A stretch of DNA of 64,000 bases from Prochlorococcus sp. AG-402-I20 (GCA_003216975.1 QCHY01000008.1:18684-82683), one strand, 5' to 3'; positions 47,656 to 57,488 are shown, counted from the stretch's first letter. Translations and numbers: made by a program. The notes: a model not told the origin generated them from the sequence alone.

Positions 47656-48819
47656 TTAATATTTGAGTCTAGATAGAGCGCTGTCAACGGCAATTTGCTG
47701 ATCTCTTCTTGTTATCCAATGATGATAGGTTTTTGTATGTATTGAAACTGAGTGTCCCATCATTTTTGCAGCTACAGTATTTGGTAGGCCTATTAAGATT
47801 GTCCTGACTGCCCATGCATGTCTTAAATCATAGGGGGTAAAAGATATTTTATATCTTCTAAATTGTTCAGACACTCTTCTTCCGATATGTTGAAGAGTTG
47901 TCTCTTTTAGATCTGTTTTAATATTTGGGAGTAAATCCGGAGTATCTATATTATTGTCAAGCTCAAATAAACCAACCCATTCAGGATGAAATGGCCAAAC
48001 TTGATGCTCTCCTGTTTTTGTATTTGGGAAAACCCTAAGAATTTTATCCCCACCATTTTTTAAACAAGATAAGTCACTAAAAAAGACTTCATGATTTCTA
48101 AGCCCATAGGTTGCCATTAACCCAAAAACAAATCTCCATTTAGGATTTGGTATTAATTGAAAGCTATTAATAATTTCTTCATCACTAGGTAATTCTCTGA
48201 AATTAGATTCATGTATTCCATAACCACTTTGAAGTTGTTTCCAGTTCTTAGGTAACTCTAATTTAAGGTGTCTAGCTAAAGCACTTAAAGCAATTCCACA
48301 TTGTTGTCTGCTCCTTGAATTTTCTTTGTAACTTATAAGGATTTTTACTAGAAGCTCCTCGTTTAATTTAAGAGTAGATTTATGACTTAATCCAATTAAT
48401 CTGTTCAAATATGGTTTGTAAGCAGACTGCCAAGTGCTGATCATTCCAGCTGGTGATTTGCTCCTAGATGTATCAGAAAAAAATTGTCTTTTAAAGCTTT
48501 CAATTTCATCGCTTACTTCTATTTTATTAGTCTTTGTTGTTGAGATGGTTTTTTCTGCAATCCAATTAGACCAGCAAAATTGATTTTTTTTAAGTTGAAA
48601 ATCAATTAATTCTATAGCTTTTCTAGCCTCTTCTAAACCGTTAATGTTGAAAGGAAGTCTAAGACTTATTCTTTGAACTTTAGAAAGATTATGAGATTTC
48701 TTATCTGGCAAAGAACCGCGAATGTTTAAAACTTTACCTCTTCGCTCAATTCTAAGATTGATTCCTTTTGATTGAAGGTCTTGGTTGATATCTAGTAACT
48801 TTTGATTCTCGTCCATCAT
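47656..48819 (-). CDS. Tyrosine recombinase/phage integrase family protein
   Basis: The 387-residue protein has a C-terminal catalytic domain. Active-site candidates are Arg241 (YGLRNHE), Lys268 (NTKTGEH), Arg333 with YxxR instead of HxxR (PYDLRHAW, Tyr330), His356 (MMGHS) and the nucleophile Tyr365 (TKTYHHW). All other parts of the RKHRHY set seem kept, so it may be active. The N-terminus looks like an arm-binding and core-binding region. No attachment site, phage genes or tRNA lie next to it. It stands between cobO and hemH, which suggests a resident rather than a mobile gene. Confidence 0.88.
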   Translation of the reverse strand: MMDENQKLLDINQDLQSKGINLRIERRGKVLNIRGSLPDKKSHNLSKVQRISLRLPFNINGLEEARKAIELIDFQLKKNQFCWSNWIAEKTISTTKTNKIEVSDEIESFKRQFFSDTSRSKSPAGMISTWQSAYKPYLNRLIGLSHKSTLKLNEELLVKILISYKENSRSRQQCGIALSALARHLKLELPKNWKQLQSGYGIHESNFRELPSDEEIINSFQLIPNPKWRFVFGLMATYGLRNHEVFFSDLSCLKNGGDKILRVFPNTKTGEHQVWPFHPEWVGLFELDNNIDTPDLLPNIKTDLKETTLQHIGRRVSEQFRRYKISFTPYDLRHAWAVRTILIGLPNTVAAKMMGHSVSIHTKTYHHWITRRDQQIAVDSALSRLKY

Positions 48820-48887
48820 CCTGTAAATTTAGCTAGCTTTACTTTGATAAGGGTTTGTATAACCTTTTATAAGGAGTTTTTTCTAAA

Positions 48888-50063
48888 ATGGCTCAGGTTG
48901 GTGTCCTCTTATTAAATCTTGGAGGTCCAGAGAGGATCAAGGACGTTGGACCATTTTTGTATAATTTGTTTTCTGATCCAGAGATAATTCGTTTACCAGT
49001 TCGTGCTTTTCAAAAACCTCTAGCTTGGCTTATAAGTACATTGAGAAGTAGTAAATCACAAGAAGCTTATAGATCGATTGGAGGCGGATCACCTTTACGT
49101 CGTATTACCGAGCAGCAGGCAAGAGAACTCCAAAGTTATCTTAGAAAGATAGGAATAGATGCTACAACATATGTTGCAATGAGGTATTGGCATCCTTTCA
49201 CTGAGTCAGCCGTAGCGGATATGAAGGCTGACGGTGTTAGCAAAGTTGTTGTTTTACCTCTTTATCCCCATTTTTCAATAAGTACAAGTGGATCCAGCTT
49301 TAGAGAATTGAAAAGGTTAAAAGATGGTGACTCTGATTTTGCAGGATTATCTATTCGTTGTATTCGTAGTTGGTTTGATCATCCAGCCTATGTTTCTTCA
49401 ATGGCTGAATTAATAAAGAAACAAATCTTAGCTTGTGATTTACCCCAAGAGGCTCACGTTTTTTTTACTGCACATGGTGTTCCTAAAAGCTATGTAGAAG
49501 AAGCGGGTGACCCTTATCAAGATCAAATACAAAACTGTTCACTTTTGATTATTGACCAGCTTGAAAATTCGCTTGGATTCAGCAATTCATTTTCTTTAGC
49601 TTATCAAAGCAGAGTGGGACCTGAAGAGTGGCTTAAACCATATACTGAAGAAGTTTTAGAAAAACTTGGAAAATCTGGTGTAAAGGAACTTGTCGTGGTC
49701 CCAATAAGTTTTGTGAGTGAGCATATTGAAACTCTCCAAGAGATTGATATTGAGTACAAAGAAATTGCTCAGAAAAATGGAATTGTTAATTTTAAAAGAG
49801 TTCCAGCTCTTGATACCTATCCGTTGTTTATTGAAGGATTGGCTGATCTGGTTTCTTCTTGCTTAAACGGTGAGGGGATAAGTTTAGAGGAAGCATCAAA
49901 ATTGCCAGAAAGAGTAAAACTTTATCCTCAAGAGAAATGGCAATGGGGATGGAATAACAGTTCTGAAGTTTGGAATGGGAGAGTTGCAATGATTGTTTTT
50001 CTTTGCTTTTTTATGGAATTATTAATTGGGAATGGACCTTTACATCAAATAGGATTGCTTTAA
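48888..50063 (+). CDS. hemH: Ferrochelatase with C-terminal chlorophyll-binding-like tail
   Basis: Ferrochelatase inserts iron into protoporphyrin IX. The 391-residue protein has [58 protein letters not shown] and [15 protein letters not shown]. After the catalytic domain, a linker leads to a membrane helix with [12 protein letters not shown] (about residues 360-371), the CAB/HLIP-type motif found in cyanobacterial and plant ferrochelatase II. Start ATG; it is divergent from the recombinase gene. Confidence 0.97.
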   Translation: MAQVGVLLLNLGGPERIKDVGPFLYNLFSDPEIIRLPVRAFQKPLAWLISTLRSSKSQEAYRSIGGGSPLRRITEQQARELQSYLRKIGIDATTYVAMRYWHPFTESAVADMKADGVSKVVVLPLYPHFSISTSGSSFRELKRLKDGDSDFAGLSIRCIRSWFDHPAYVSSMAELIKKQILACDLPQEAHVFFTAHGVPKSYVEEAGDPYQDQIQNCSLLIIDQLENSLGFSNSFSLAYQSRVGPEEWLKPYTEEVLEKLGKSGVKELVVVPISFVSEHIETLQEIDIEYKEIAQKNGIVNFKRVPALDTYPLFIEGLADLVSSCLNGEGISLEEASKLPERVKLYPQEKWQWGWNNSSEVWNGRVAMIVFLCFFMELLIGNGPLHQIGLL

Positions 50064-50069
50064 ATAACT

Positions 50070-50114
50070 AAACTAGCTATTGGTTTTAATTAATTTAATA
50101 ATCTGCTAGTTTTT
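50070..50114 (+). terminator. Possible terminator after hemH
   Basis: AAACTAGC and GCTAGTTT form an 8-base inverted repeat with a long AT-rich loop of about 27 bases, and a short T-run follows. The long loop makes it a weak intrinsic terminator candidate. Confidence 0.35.
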
Positions 50115-50204
50115 AAAACTTAGAGAAATAAATCTTTGCCTTGGTTTTGATTAATTGAAATTAATCATATTAGGATTTATTGTTAGTCAAGATTTTCTGT
50201 TGCC

Positions 50205-51968
50205 GTGACCCTGACTTCTACGCCTAATCAAATAGGAGATTCAGGGACACAAACTCAATATGAGATCTCAGGAGCCGACGCCTTGATGGATTCTCTTCGA
50301 AGGCATGGCGTTGATACTATTTTTGGTTATCCTGGCGGAGCAATCCTTCCGATCTATGACGCTGTTTTTAAAGCAGAACAAGAGGGTTGGTTAAGACATA
50401 TTCTTGTTCGACATGAGCAAGGGGGAACTCATGCCGCAGATGGTTTCGCTAGAGCAACTGGGAAAGTAGGTGTATGTTTTGGTACATCAGGCCCTGGAGC
50501 TACCAATCTAGTCACAGGCATAGCCACTGCTCAAATGGATTCTGTGCCTCTTGTTGTTATAACAGGACAAGTCCCAAGACCTGCAATTGGAACTGATGCT
50601 TTTCAAGAAACAGATATTTTTGGGATAACACTTCCAATTGTTAAACATTCATGGGTCGTAAGAGATCCAGGTGAAATTGCAAAAGTTGTTGCTCAAGCTT
50701 TTCTAATTGCTTCATCGGGTAGACCAGGACCTGTTTTGATTGACATACCAAAAGATGTTGGCCAAGAGATTTTTAAATATCTACCTGTTGAACCAGGTTC
50801 AATAAAACCCCCAGGCTTTGAACTCCCATTTGTTCCAGAACATAAAGCAATAAGTGAAGCCTTAGATTTGATTGAAAATGCTGAGCGACCACTCCTTTAC
50901 GTTGGAGGGGGGGTAATTTCTTCTGGAGCGCATGAAACCTTGGCGGCGATTGCCAATAGATATCAAATCCCAGTAACAACAACTTTGATGGGGAAAGGAG
51001 CTTTTGATGAACGTGAACCTTTATCAGTTGGGATGCTGGGTATGCATGGGACAGCTTATGCAAACTTTGCTGTAACTGAATGTGATTTGTTGATCGCCAT
51101 TGGAGCACGATTTGATGACAGAGTTACAGGTAAATTAGATACTTTTGCTCCTAAAGCAAAAGTAATTCATTTTGAAATTGATCCGGCTGAAATAAATAAA
51201 AATAGAATCGTTGAAGTTTCCGTATTAGGTGACGTTGGTATTAGTCTTGTTAAATTATTAGATCTAAGTAATCAAAGAAAAATAAATCCAAGAACTTCTA
51301 ATTGGCTTTATAAAATTAAAAACTGGAAAAATAATTTTCCTTTAATTACTCCACCAAAAGAAGGTGAAATTTATCCACAGGAAGTATTAATTGCTTTAAG
51401 AGATTTGGCTCAAGATGCATACATTACAACTGATGTTGGGCAACATCAGATGTGGGCTGCTCAATATTTGTTGAATGGTCCAAGGCAATGGATTAGCAGT
51501 GCTGGACTTGGAACAATGGGCTTTGGAATGCCAGCCGCAATGGGAGTTAAGGTTGCGTTACCTAATGAACAAGTTATTTGTATTGCTGGAGATGCAAGTA
51601 TCCTTATGAACATTCAAGAACTTGGGACTATTGCTCAATACAAGTTAAATATAAAAGTAATTATTATCAATAATCATTGGCAAGGGATGGTTAGGCAATG
51701 GCAAGAAAGTTTTTATGATGAACGATATTCGGCTTCTAACATGTCTGTTGGGGAACCTGACTTTATTTCATTATCTAAGGCTTTTGGAATTGATGGTATT
51801 GTAATTTCTGAAAGAAGCGATTTGATCCCTCAACTTAAGAAAGCCTTAGCGAATGAAGGCCCAGTTATTGTTAACGTGAATGTAAGGAAAGGTGAAAATT
51901 GTTACCCTATGGTGCCACCTGGTAAAAGTAATGCTCAAATGGTTGGTATATCTGAAATTAAGAAATAA
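50205..51968 (+). CDS. ilvB: Acetolactate synthase, large catalytic subunit
   Basis: This ThDP- and FAD-dependent enzyme opens branched-chain amino acid synthesis. The 587-residue protein has GYPGGAILPIYD, VRHEQGGTHAADGFARATGK, GFGMPAAMGVKVALP and the ThDP-binding GDASILMNIQELGTIAQYKL with NNHWQGMVRQWQ. It starts with GTG. The regulatory small subunit gene is not adjacent. A secreted nuclease-like gene follows after 15 bases. Confidence 0.97.
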   Translation: MTLTSTPNQIGDSGTQTQYEISGADALMDSLRRHGVDTIFGYPGGAILPIYDAVFKAEQEGWLRHILVRHEQGGTHAADGFARATGKVGVCFGTSGPGATNLVTGIATAQMDSVPLVVITGQVPRPAIGTDAFQETDIFGITLPIVKHSWVVRDPGEIAKVVAQAFLIASSGRPGPVLIDIPKDVGQEIFKYLPVEPGSIKPPGFELPFVPEHKAISEALDLIENAERPLLYVGGGVISSGAHETLAAIANRYQIPVTTTLMGKGAFDEREPLSVGMLGMHGTAYANFAVTECDLLIAIGARFDDRVTGKLDTFAPKAKVIHFEIDPAEINKNRIVEVSVLGDVGISLVKLLDLSNQRKINPRTSNWLYKIKNWKNNFPLITPPKEGEIYPQEVLIALRDLAQDAYITTDVGQHQMWAAQYLLNGPRQWISSAGLGTMGFGMPAAMGVKVALPNEQVICIAGDASILMNIQELGTIAQYKLNIKVIIINNHWQGMVRQWQESFYDERYSASNMSVGEPDFISLSKAFGIDGIVISERSDLIPQLKKALANEGPVIVNVNVRKGENCYPMVPPGKSNAQMVGISEIKK

Positions 51969-51983
51969 TTTTAAGAGCTTTTT

Positions 51984-52331
51984 ATGAATAAATTACTTAC
52001 AAAGATAATAATAATATTATTATCTTTTTTTTGTTTTTATTCGGAAGTTGATGCAGCGGAAATTTTGCAGGTTACTAGTTCGTCTGTTTTGCTCATCGGA
52101 GATCATAATCGTACCTATACTGTGAAATTAGCATGCACAGAAATTAGCCCTGATTTAGAAGAAAAATCTATTAATTGGCTCAAAAAACAATTACCAAGAC
52201 ATACAAAAGTAAATTTAAAACCTAAAGGATCAGTCGATGGTATTTTGGTTGCTAGAGTTATTCCTTTTAATAGTAATATGGACATAACTGAGAAATATAT
52301 AAATGAAGGACTGGCAAAAAATAAATGCTAA
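51984..52331 (+). CDS. Secreted staphylococcal-nuclease-like protein, degenerate
   Basis: The 115-residue protein has a signal peptide (cleavage after VDA, residue 24). An SNase-like OB pattern follows: SVLLIGDHNRTYTVKLACTEISP, LKKQLPRHTKVNLKP, GSVDGILVARVIPF and YINEGLAKNKC. The catalytic Arg/Glu residues of a true thermonuclease are not evident, and the protein is shorter than the usual 150 residues. It is likely a non-catalytic relative. It follows ilvB closely. Confidence 0.6.
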   Translation: MNKLLTKIIIILLSFFCFYSEVDAAEILQVTSSSVLLIGDHNRTYTVKLACTEISPDLEEKSINWLKKQLPRHTKVNLKPKGSVDGILVARVIPFNSNMDITEKYINEGLAKNKC

Positions 52332-52395
52332 ATTCTTTAATGATTCTCTCCTTAATCTGATAAATTTATTATAAATGTATTGTTAGAGAAAATTG

Positions 52396-53283
52396 TTAAA
52401 TCTCTCCAATATCCTTTAGCATCCAAAAACCATCTAAAGAATTTTCTTCAGGACTTTTTTGAACTGAAATAAATTGAAGTCCATCGGCATCTAGTTTCGT
52501 ATTTAGAAAATTATTTTCAATAGCTTTTTTTGCTTCTTCTTCGACATCAGTTACCAGCCATCTATCAGCTTGCCCTGCTTCTAAAATTATCTGAGTCCCT
52601 TCTATTAGAAGTTTTGCTGGTTCAAGTCCTCCGAGCCATGCTGCAAGTGCTAAGGATCTTTTTGGACTAAAAAGCCTAATACCTGGAATAGAAAAATTTT
52701 GATTAATTGAATCTTTTATAGGAATTAAATTGGAAAACTTTATTTCCCATTCATCAGCTTCCCTTAGTGTATTTAAAGATAGTGAAGCAAAGCTCCAGGA
52801 GTCACCTCTTACTTCCTCTGGTAACGGGATAGCTTGGTTTGTGATTGGGTTTGATGGAGGAGCAAGATTGACTCCGGTATATCCTTTTTGCTGAGGATAA
52901 AAATTCGTTTCTCTATCAATAAGCCACTCCAATAATGAATATGTTCTTCTGCTAGCAATAAGTTCAATACCAATTTGATCCGCTGCACGTTTTATCATTG
53001 TTTTCATAGATGATCTCCAACAACGAATAACTGAAGGTTTATCCCAACCTTGTGAATAAGCGTCATCAATAGCTTCGTCTAATGCATCTTTTAACCAAAT
53101 AGAATTGACGCTTGATGCTGGACATATTTTTTCCCATTTAAATGTTTTCGTATCTTTGAAATTATTTGTAGATGTAATTAATAATTCCCATCTTTTTTTC
53201 CCATTTTCATCAATTATTGGGCGGGAATAAAAGTCTACTTCCCAGTCTGTTTTTTTTAAATCAGTTTTTTTTGAAGTAATCAC
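52396..53283 (-). CDS. Tab2/Atab2-family RNA-binding protein (DUF1092)
   Basis: The 295-residue protein starts with TDWEVDFYSRPIIDENGKKRWELL, the mark of the Tab2 family. Further blocks are VIRCWRSSMKTMIKRAADQIG, SRRTYSLLEWLIDR and LAAWLGGLEPAKLLIEG. In Chlamydomonas and Arabidopsis these proteins are needed for translation of photosystem mRNAs such as psaB. Cyanobacterial homologues likely have a related role, which is inferred here. It starts with GTG, 23 bases downstream of the S1-domain gene on the same strand. Confidence 0.9.
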   Translation of the reverse strand: MITSKKTDLKKTDWEVDFYSRPIIDENGKKRWELLITSTNNFKDTKTFKWEKICPASSVNSIWLKDALDEAIDDAYSQGWDKPSVIRCWRSSMKTMIKRAADQIGIELIASRRTYSLLEWLIDRETNFYPQQKGYTGVNLAPPSNPITNQAIPLPEEVRGDSWSFASLSLNTLREADEWEIKFSNLIPIKDSINQNFSIPGIRLFSPKRSLALAAWLGGLEPAKLLIEGTQIILEAGQADRWLVTDVEEEAKKAIENNFLNTKLDADGLQFISVQKSPEENSLDGFWMLKDIGEI

Positions 53284-53306
53284 AATTTTTTTTCTTCAAT
53301 GTAAAG

Positions 53307-54602
53307 TTATGAGGATAAGTTGATATTTTTCTCTTCCTTTTGAGGATCAACTTTTTCTTTATTAAGACTATTTCGCGCTTTAATTGCTCTCTCATCGGCC
53401 TCTTCCATAACTTTTGATTTATCAGTAATAAGTTCTCCTGGAGGGCCCTCTAAAAGAGCTGTATTTAACCCAATTCGTCCCCTGGAAGGATCTAAATCAG
53501 TTATCAAAGCTTTGATGGATTCGCCAGTTTGGAAAACTTCTCTAAGGCTTCTCATGCTTCCGTTGGTTACCATTGAATGATGTAATAATCCACTAACGCC
53601 CTTTAAATCAACAAAAAAACCATAGGGTTTTATGGTTAAAATTTCACCTTCAATTAATTGTCCAATTTCTAATTCTGAAAATCTTGAAGCTATTGCAGCT
53701 TTCTTTTCGGAGAGAACAAGTTTCCGTCTCTCTGGATTCACCTCTAAAAAAGCGGTATTGATTGTTTTTGAAACAAGAGATTGATGATTTTCTCCATCTT
53801 CAAGTTGAGATCTTGGAATAAAACCTCTTAAACCTTCAAAGTCGCAAGTAACACCCCCACGATTAAAACCATTTATTTTAACTCGGATTACTTTTCCTTC
53901 TTTCGCAAGATTTTGAACTTTGTCCCAGCTTTTTCTTAGTTCTAATGCCCTACAACTGATCGTAACCATCCCATCTGCATTTTGTTCTCTAGTAACAAGA
54001 ACTTCGACTTGTAATCCTTTTGGGAAACGCTCTTTTAAATTTGTAATTACACCTAAACCACATTCATTTTTTGGCATAAATCCAGGAGCTTTTCCACCTA
54101 TATCTACGTAGATACCATCACTTTCAACGGCAATAACTGAACCTTTTGCAATTTCTCCAGTTGTACCGATTGGTTGATTTTCTTCTAATGCTGCTAAGAA
54201 TTCGTCTTCATCAAAATCAAATTCATCAACTGTTCTACTTTTTTGTTTAAAAACATTTTGATCATCAAAAGCTTTAATATTTTTTTTATTGTCAGAATTG
54301 TTCTCAGATCTCAGAAGATCTTCCATTGTCTCTTTCTGGAGATCATTGCTTGAGTCCTCTTTGCTTAATTGTTGCTGCTCAGGTGCTTTCTTTAATTCAG
54401 AAATTTCTTTTTCGGCTCGAATTTTTTCAACAAATCTTTTATCTTTAGTTTGCTCAGATAATTCTTTATTAGATGATCCTTCATTGATTATTTCTTCATC
54501 AGTCTTTCGACTGATATGCATAACCTGTAAAGGCTTGCGCGGTGTATTTATTGCCGGCTTTGGGGGAGTTGCTTTTTTAGGCTGAGGATTTGACCCGGCC
54601 AT
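53307..54602 (-). CDS. S1 RNA-binding domain protein (ribosomal protein S1-like)
   Basis: The 431-residue protein has an N-terminal disordered head of about 145 residues, rich in Lys, Glu and Pro. Three S1 domains follow: GEIAKGSVIAVESDGIYVDI near 155, a middle VIRVKINGFNRGGVTCDFEG, and LIEGEILTIKPYGFFVDLKG near 320. Cyanobacteria carry two or more S1-type proteins; this is the longer-headed type with three domains. It could act in translation initiation. Together with the Tab2-type gene downstream it forms an RNA-binding pair. Confidence 0.9.
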   Translation of the reverse strand: MAGSNPQPKKATPPKPAINTPRKPLQVMHISRKTDEEIINEGSSNKELSEQTKDKRFVEKIRAEKEISELKKAPEQQQLSKEDSSNDLQKETMEDLLRSENNSDNKKNIKAFDDQNVFKQKSRTVDEFDFDEDEFLAALEENQPIGTTGEIAKGSVIAVESDGIYVDIGGKAPGFMPKNECGLGVITNLKERFPKGLQVEVLVTREQNADGMVTISCRALELRKSWDKVQNLAKEGKVIRVKINGFNRGGVTCDFEGLRGFIPRSQLEDGENHQSLVSKTINTAFLEVNPERRKLVLSEKKAAIASRFSELEIGQLIEGEILTIKPYGFFVDLKGVSGLLHHSMVTNGSMRSLREVFQTGESIKALITDLDPSRGRIGLNTALLEGPPGELITDKSKVMEEADERAIKARNSLNKEKVDPQKEEKNINLSS

Positions 54603-54677
54603 AATACCCTTGGTAATAAGTTAAACATTCTTACAGTCAAGGGTAAGTTGTTTTTTAATTATTAGGAGATTTCTATC

Positions 54678-55502
54678 ATTTTTCAAACTCGTCGATTTGA
54701 GCATTTGACCTGGCCTGAAGCCTCTAAAGCCGCTTCAGAGAAAGGATCTACATTGGTATGGCCCTTTGGTGCATGTGAACAACATGGACCGCATTTACCT
54801 TTGATTACTGATACTTTTTTTGCTGAAAATATTTTAATCAAGACTCTTGAAAGGTTGCCTGAAAATATGCCCATATGGATGATGCCATCTCAATCAATTG
54901 GTTTTTCTCCAGAACATCAAGCTTTTCCTGGAACTTTGTCCCTATCAGCTGATGTTTTGCTTTCAATGGTTACTGATGTTGGTAAGCAAATAGCATCTAT
55001 GGGATTCAATAGATTAATTTTTTTTAATGCTCATGGTGGGCAAATTGGCCTACTTCAAGCGGTTTCAAGACAACTGAGAATTCAATGTCCATCTCTTGCA
55101 GTATTGCCTTGTTTCCTTTGGAGTGGTGTCCCAGGATTAGATCAACTTTTGCCTGAAAAAGAAGTTGAGGAAGGACTTCATGCGGCATTAGCCGAAACAA
55201 GTCTTATGTTGCACATGTCTGGAGATTTGGTTCGAAATGATTCTTACTTAGAAAAAAAAGATGTAGATCAAGAAATAATTTCTACTCCAAAAGGGTGGAG
55301 CCTTGAAGGTGCATCACCGTGCGCATGGCTTACAAAAGATTTGAGTTCATCTGGAGTTATTGGGGATGCGAGTTCTTCAAATGCTGAATTAGGTGCCGCT
55401 TTAGAAAATGCACTAGTAGATCATTGGAGATCCCTATTTGCAAGCCTTTTGGAGAGTAATTGGCCGCCAATTATGTCAGAAAGACCTGTTTCTAGCAGTT
55501 AA
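54678..55502 (+). CDS. Creatininase-family metal-dependent amidohydrolase; unusual start
   Basis: The protein has the family marks LTWPEASKAA, WPFGACEQHGPHLPLITDT with metal ligands Glu, His and Asp, FFNAHGGQIGLL and the later Glu in LAETSLML. Members act on cyclic amides or pterin-like compounds; the substrate here is unknown. The conserved RRFEHLTWPE block lies upstream of the first usual start (TTG at 54705). An AGGAG at 54664-54668 stands 9 bases before an ATT at 54678, which would add IFQTRRFEH. I therefore suggest ATT as start, with TTG 54705 as the fallback. It is divergent from the S1-domain gene. Confidence 0.85.
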   Translation: MFQTRRFEHLTWPEASKAASEKGSTLVWPFGACEQHGPHLPLITDTFFAENILIKTLERLPENMPIWMMPSQSIGFSPEHQAFPGTLSLSADVLLSMVTDVGKQIASMGFNRLIFFNAHGGQIGLLQAVSRQLRIQCPSLAVLPCFLWSGVPGLDQLLPEKEVEEGLHAALAETSLMLHMSGDLVRNDSYLEKKDVDQEIISTPKGWSLEGASPCAWLTKDLSSSGVIGDASSSNAELGAALENALVDHWRSLFASLLESNWPPIMSERPVSSS

Positions 55503-55576
55503 GATGTGGTAACTGAACTACCATTTTGTATTTAATTCTGTAAGATCACTCAGATTGACAAATTTCTGATAGATCT

Positions 55577-56302
55577 ATGCAAGCTTTTGCATCCAACAAC
55601 TTAACCGTAGAAAAAGAAGAGTTAATTTCTGATTCTCTTCCAGATTTCACCTCAGAATCTTACAAAGATGCTTATAGCAGAATTAACGCAGTTGTAATTG
55701 AAGGTGAGCAAGAGGCCTATTCCAATTTTCTTGACCTCGCAAAGTTGATTCCTGAGCATGCAGATGAACTTGTGAAGCTAGGGAAGATGGAGAAAAAACA
55801 TATGAATGGTTTTTGTGCTTGTGGGAGAAATCTTGCGGTAAAGCCAGATATGACTTTTGCAAAGACTTTTTTCTCAAAACTCCATAATAATTTTTTAGAT
55901 GCTTTTAAAGCAGGAGATACAACAACTTGTCTTTTGATTCAATGCATTTTGATTGAGTCTTTTGCAATATCTGCCTATCATGTTTACATACGCGTTGCTG
56001 ATCCCTTTGCTAAAAGAATTACAGAGGGTGTTGTTCAAGATGAATATTTGCACTTGAATTATGGTCAAGAATGGCTCAAGGCAAATCTTGAGACAGTTAA
56101 AAAAGATCTTATGAAAGCTAATAAAGAAAATTTGCCCCTTATCAAATCTATGCTTGATGAAGTATCAAATGATGCGGAGGTTCTTCATATGGATAAGGAA
56201 GAGTTGATGGAGGAATTTATGATTGCTTACCAAGATGCCCTTATGGAAATAGGTCTAGACAATAGAGAAATCGCAAGAATGGCTCTTGCTGCAGTGATCT
56301 AA
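55577..56302 (+). CDS. ado: Aldehyde-deformylating oxygenase
   Basis: This ferritin-like di-iron enzyme turns fatty aldehydes into alkanes. The 241-residue protein has the full ligand set: Glu44 (IEGEQEAY), Glu72 and His75 (KMEKKHMNGF), Glu127 (LIESFAIS), Glu156 and His159 (VQDEYLHLNYG). The next gene is aar, which makes its aldehyde substrate. A strong terminator-like hairpin lies in the 145-base gap between them. Confidence 0.97.
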   Translation: MQAFASNNLTVEKEELISDSLPDFTSESYKDAYSRINAVVIEGEQEAYSNFLDLAKLIPEHADELVKLGKMEKKHMNGFCACGRNLAVKPDMTFAKTFFSKLHNNFLDAFKAGDTTTCLLIQCILIESFAISAYHVYIRVADPFAKRITEGVVQDEYLHLNYGQEWLKANLETVKKDLMKANKENLPLIKSMLDEVSNDAEVLHMDKEELMEEFMIAYQDALMEIGLDNREIARMALAAVI

Positions 56303-56339
56303 AGAGTTTTAATTTACATCTTTTTTATCTTCATATATT

Positions 56340-56378
56340 CCTCAAGAGCTTAAAGTTCTTGAGGAATTCTTTTATTTT
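56340..56378 (+). terminator. Strong intrinsic terminator between ado and aar
   Basis: CCTCAAGAGCTT and AAGTTCTTGAGG form an 11-bp stem, including one G-U pair, with a 3-base loop, followed by a T-rich run. It should end the ado transcript, so aar would need its own promoter or read-through. Confidence 0.8.
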
Positions 56379-56447
56379 TGACCATGGTGGTCTAACCTTC
56401 ATTCTGGATAAATATTTAGTTTCAATTTTGATCTTTCTTGGTGCCAA

Positions 56448-57488
56448 ATGTTTGGGCTAATTGGACATTCAACAAGTTTTGAAGATGCCAAGCAAAAGGC
56501 ATTGGGCTTGGGGTATGACCATATTGCTGAAGGAGATTTGGATGTATGGTGCACTGCTCCTCCACAGCTTGTAGAGCACGTAAAAGTTGTAAGTGCTATC
56601 GGAAAGACTATTGAGGGAGCTTATATAGACTCGTGCTTTGTTCCTGAGATGCTAAGCCGCTTCAAAACAGCAAGAAGAAAAGTTCTGAATGCAATGGAGT
56701 TAGCTCAAAAGAAAGGGATTAGCATCACGGCTCTAGGTGGATTTACATCAATAATTTTTGAGAATTTTAATTTGCTTCAAAATCAACAAGTTAGAAATAC
56801 AACTCTTGATTGGCAAAGATTTACCACTGGTAATACCCATACAGCTTGGGTGATTTGTAGACAGTTAGAGCAAAATGCACCTCGAATAGGAATTGATTTG
56901 AGCAAATCAAAAGTAGCTGTTGTTGGTGCTACTGGTGACATTGGCAGCGCTATTTGTAGGTGGCTTACTAATCGAACAGGTGTTTCTGAACTTTTATTAG
57001 TAGCTAGACAGCAAAAGCCTTTACTTGAACTTCAATCTCAGCTTGGGGGGGGGAGAATTCTTGGCCTTGATGATGCTTTGCCTGAAGCGGATATTGTGAT
57101 TTGGGTTGCTAGCATGCCCAAAACATTAGAAATTGACCCATCTAAAATTAAAAGGCCTTGCTTAATGATTGATGGTGGATACCCCAAGAATTTAGGAGAG
57201 AAGTTTTCAGGACCTGGCATACATGTCTTAAAAGGCGGAATAGTTCAATTTTTCAAAGATATAGGTTGGAGCATGATGGAATTGGCTGAGATGGAAAATC
57301 CTAAAAGAGAAATGTTTGCCTGTTTCGCTGAGGCAATGCTTCTTGAATTTGAAAATTGTCATACCAATTTCAGTTGGGGGAGGAACAATATTACTCTGGA
57401 AAAAATGGATTTTATAGGCAAGGCTTCTGAGAGACACGGGTTTTCTGCTGTTGGTTTGAAATCAAATATTCAGACATTAAGTGTCTGA
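56448..57488 (+). CDS. aar: Long-chain acyl-ACP reductase (aldehyde-forming)
   Basis: This enzyme reduces acyl-ACP to fatty aldehyde for ado. The 346-residue protein begins [14 protein letters not shown]. It has an NAD(P)H-binding [16 protein letters not shown] (residues 158-173) and the catalytic Cys292 in [13 protein letters not shown] run of nine G (57045-57053) encodes the Gly200-Gly202 triplet. accA follows 20 bases downstream on the same strand. Confidence 0.97.
   Translation: MFGLIGHSTSFEDAKQKALGLGYDHIAEGDLDVWCTAPPQLVEHVKVVSAIGKTIEGAYIDSCFVPEMLSRFKTARRKVLNAMELAQKKGISITALGGFTSIIFENFNLLQNQQVRNTTLDWQRFTTGNTHTAWVICRQLEQNAPRIGIDLSKSKVAVVGATGDIGSAICRWLTNRTGVSELLLVARQQKPLLELQSQLGGGRILGLDDALPEADIVIWVASMPKTLEIDPSKIKRPCLMIDGGYPKNLGEKFSGPGIHVLKGGIVQFFKDIGWSMMELAEMENPKREMFACFAEAMLLEFENCHTNFSWGRNNITLEKMDFIGKASERHGFSAVGLKSNIQTLSV
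57045..57053 (+). repeat. aar: Nine-base poly-G tract inside aar
   Basis: Nine consecutive G residues code for three Gly in the reading frame of aar. Such long G runs are rare in this AT-rich sequence and are prone to slippage or sequencing error. Confidence 0.9.
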
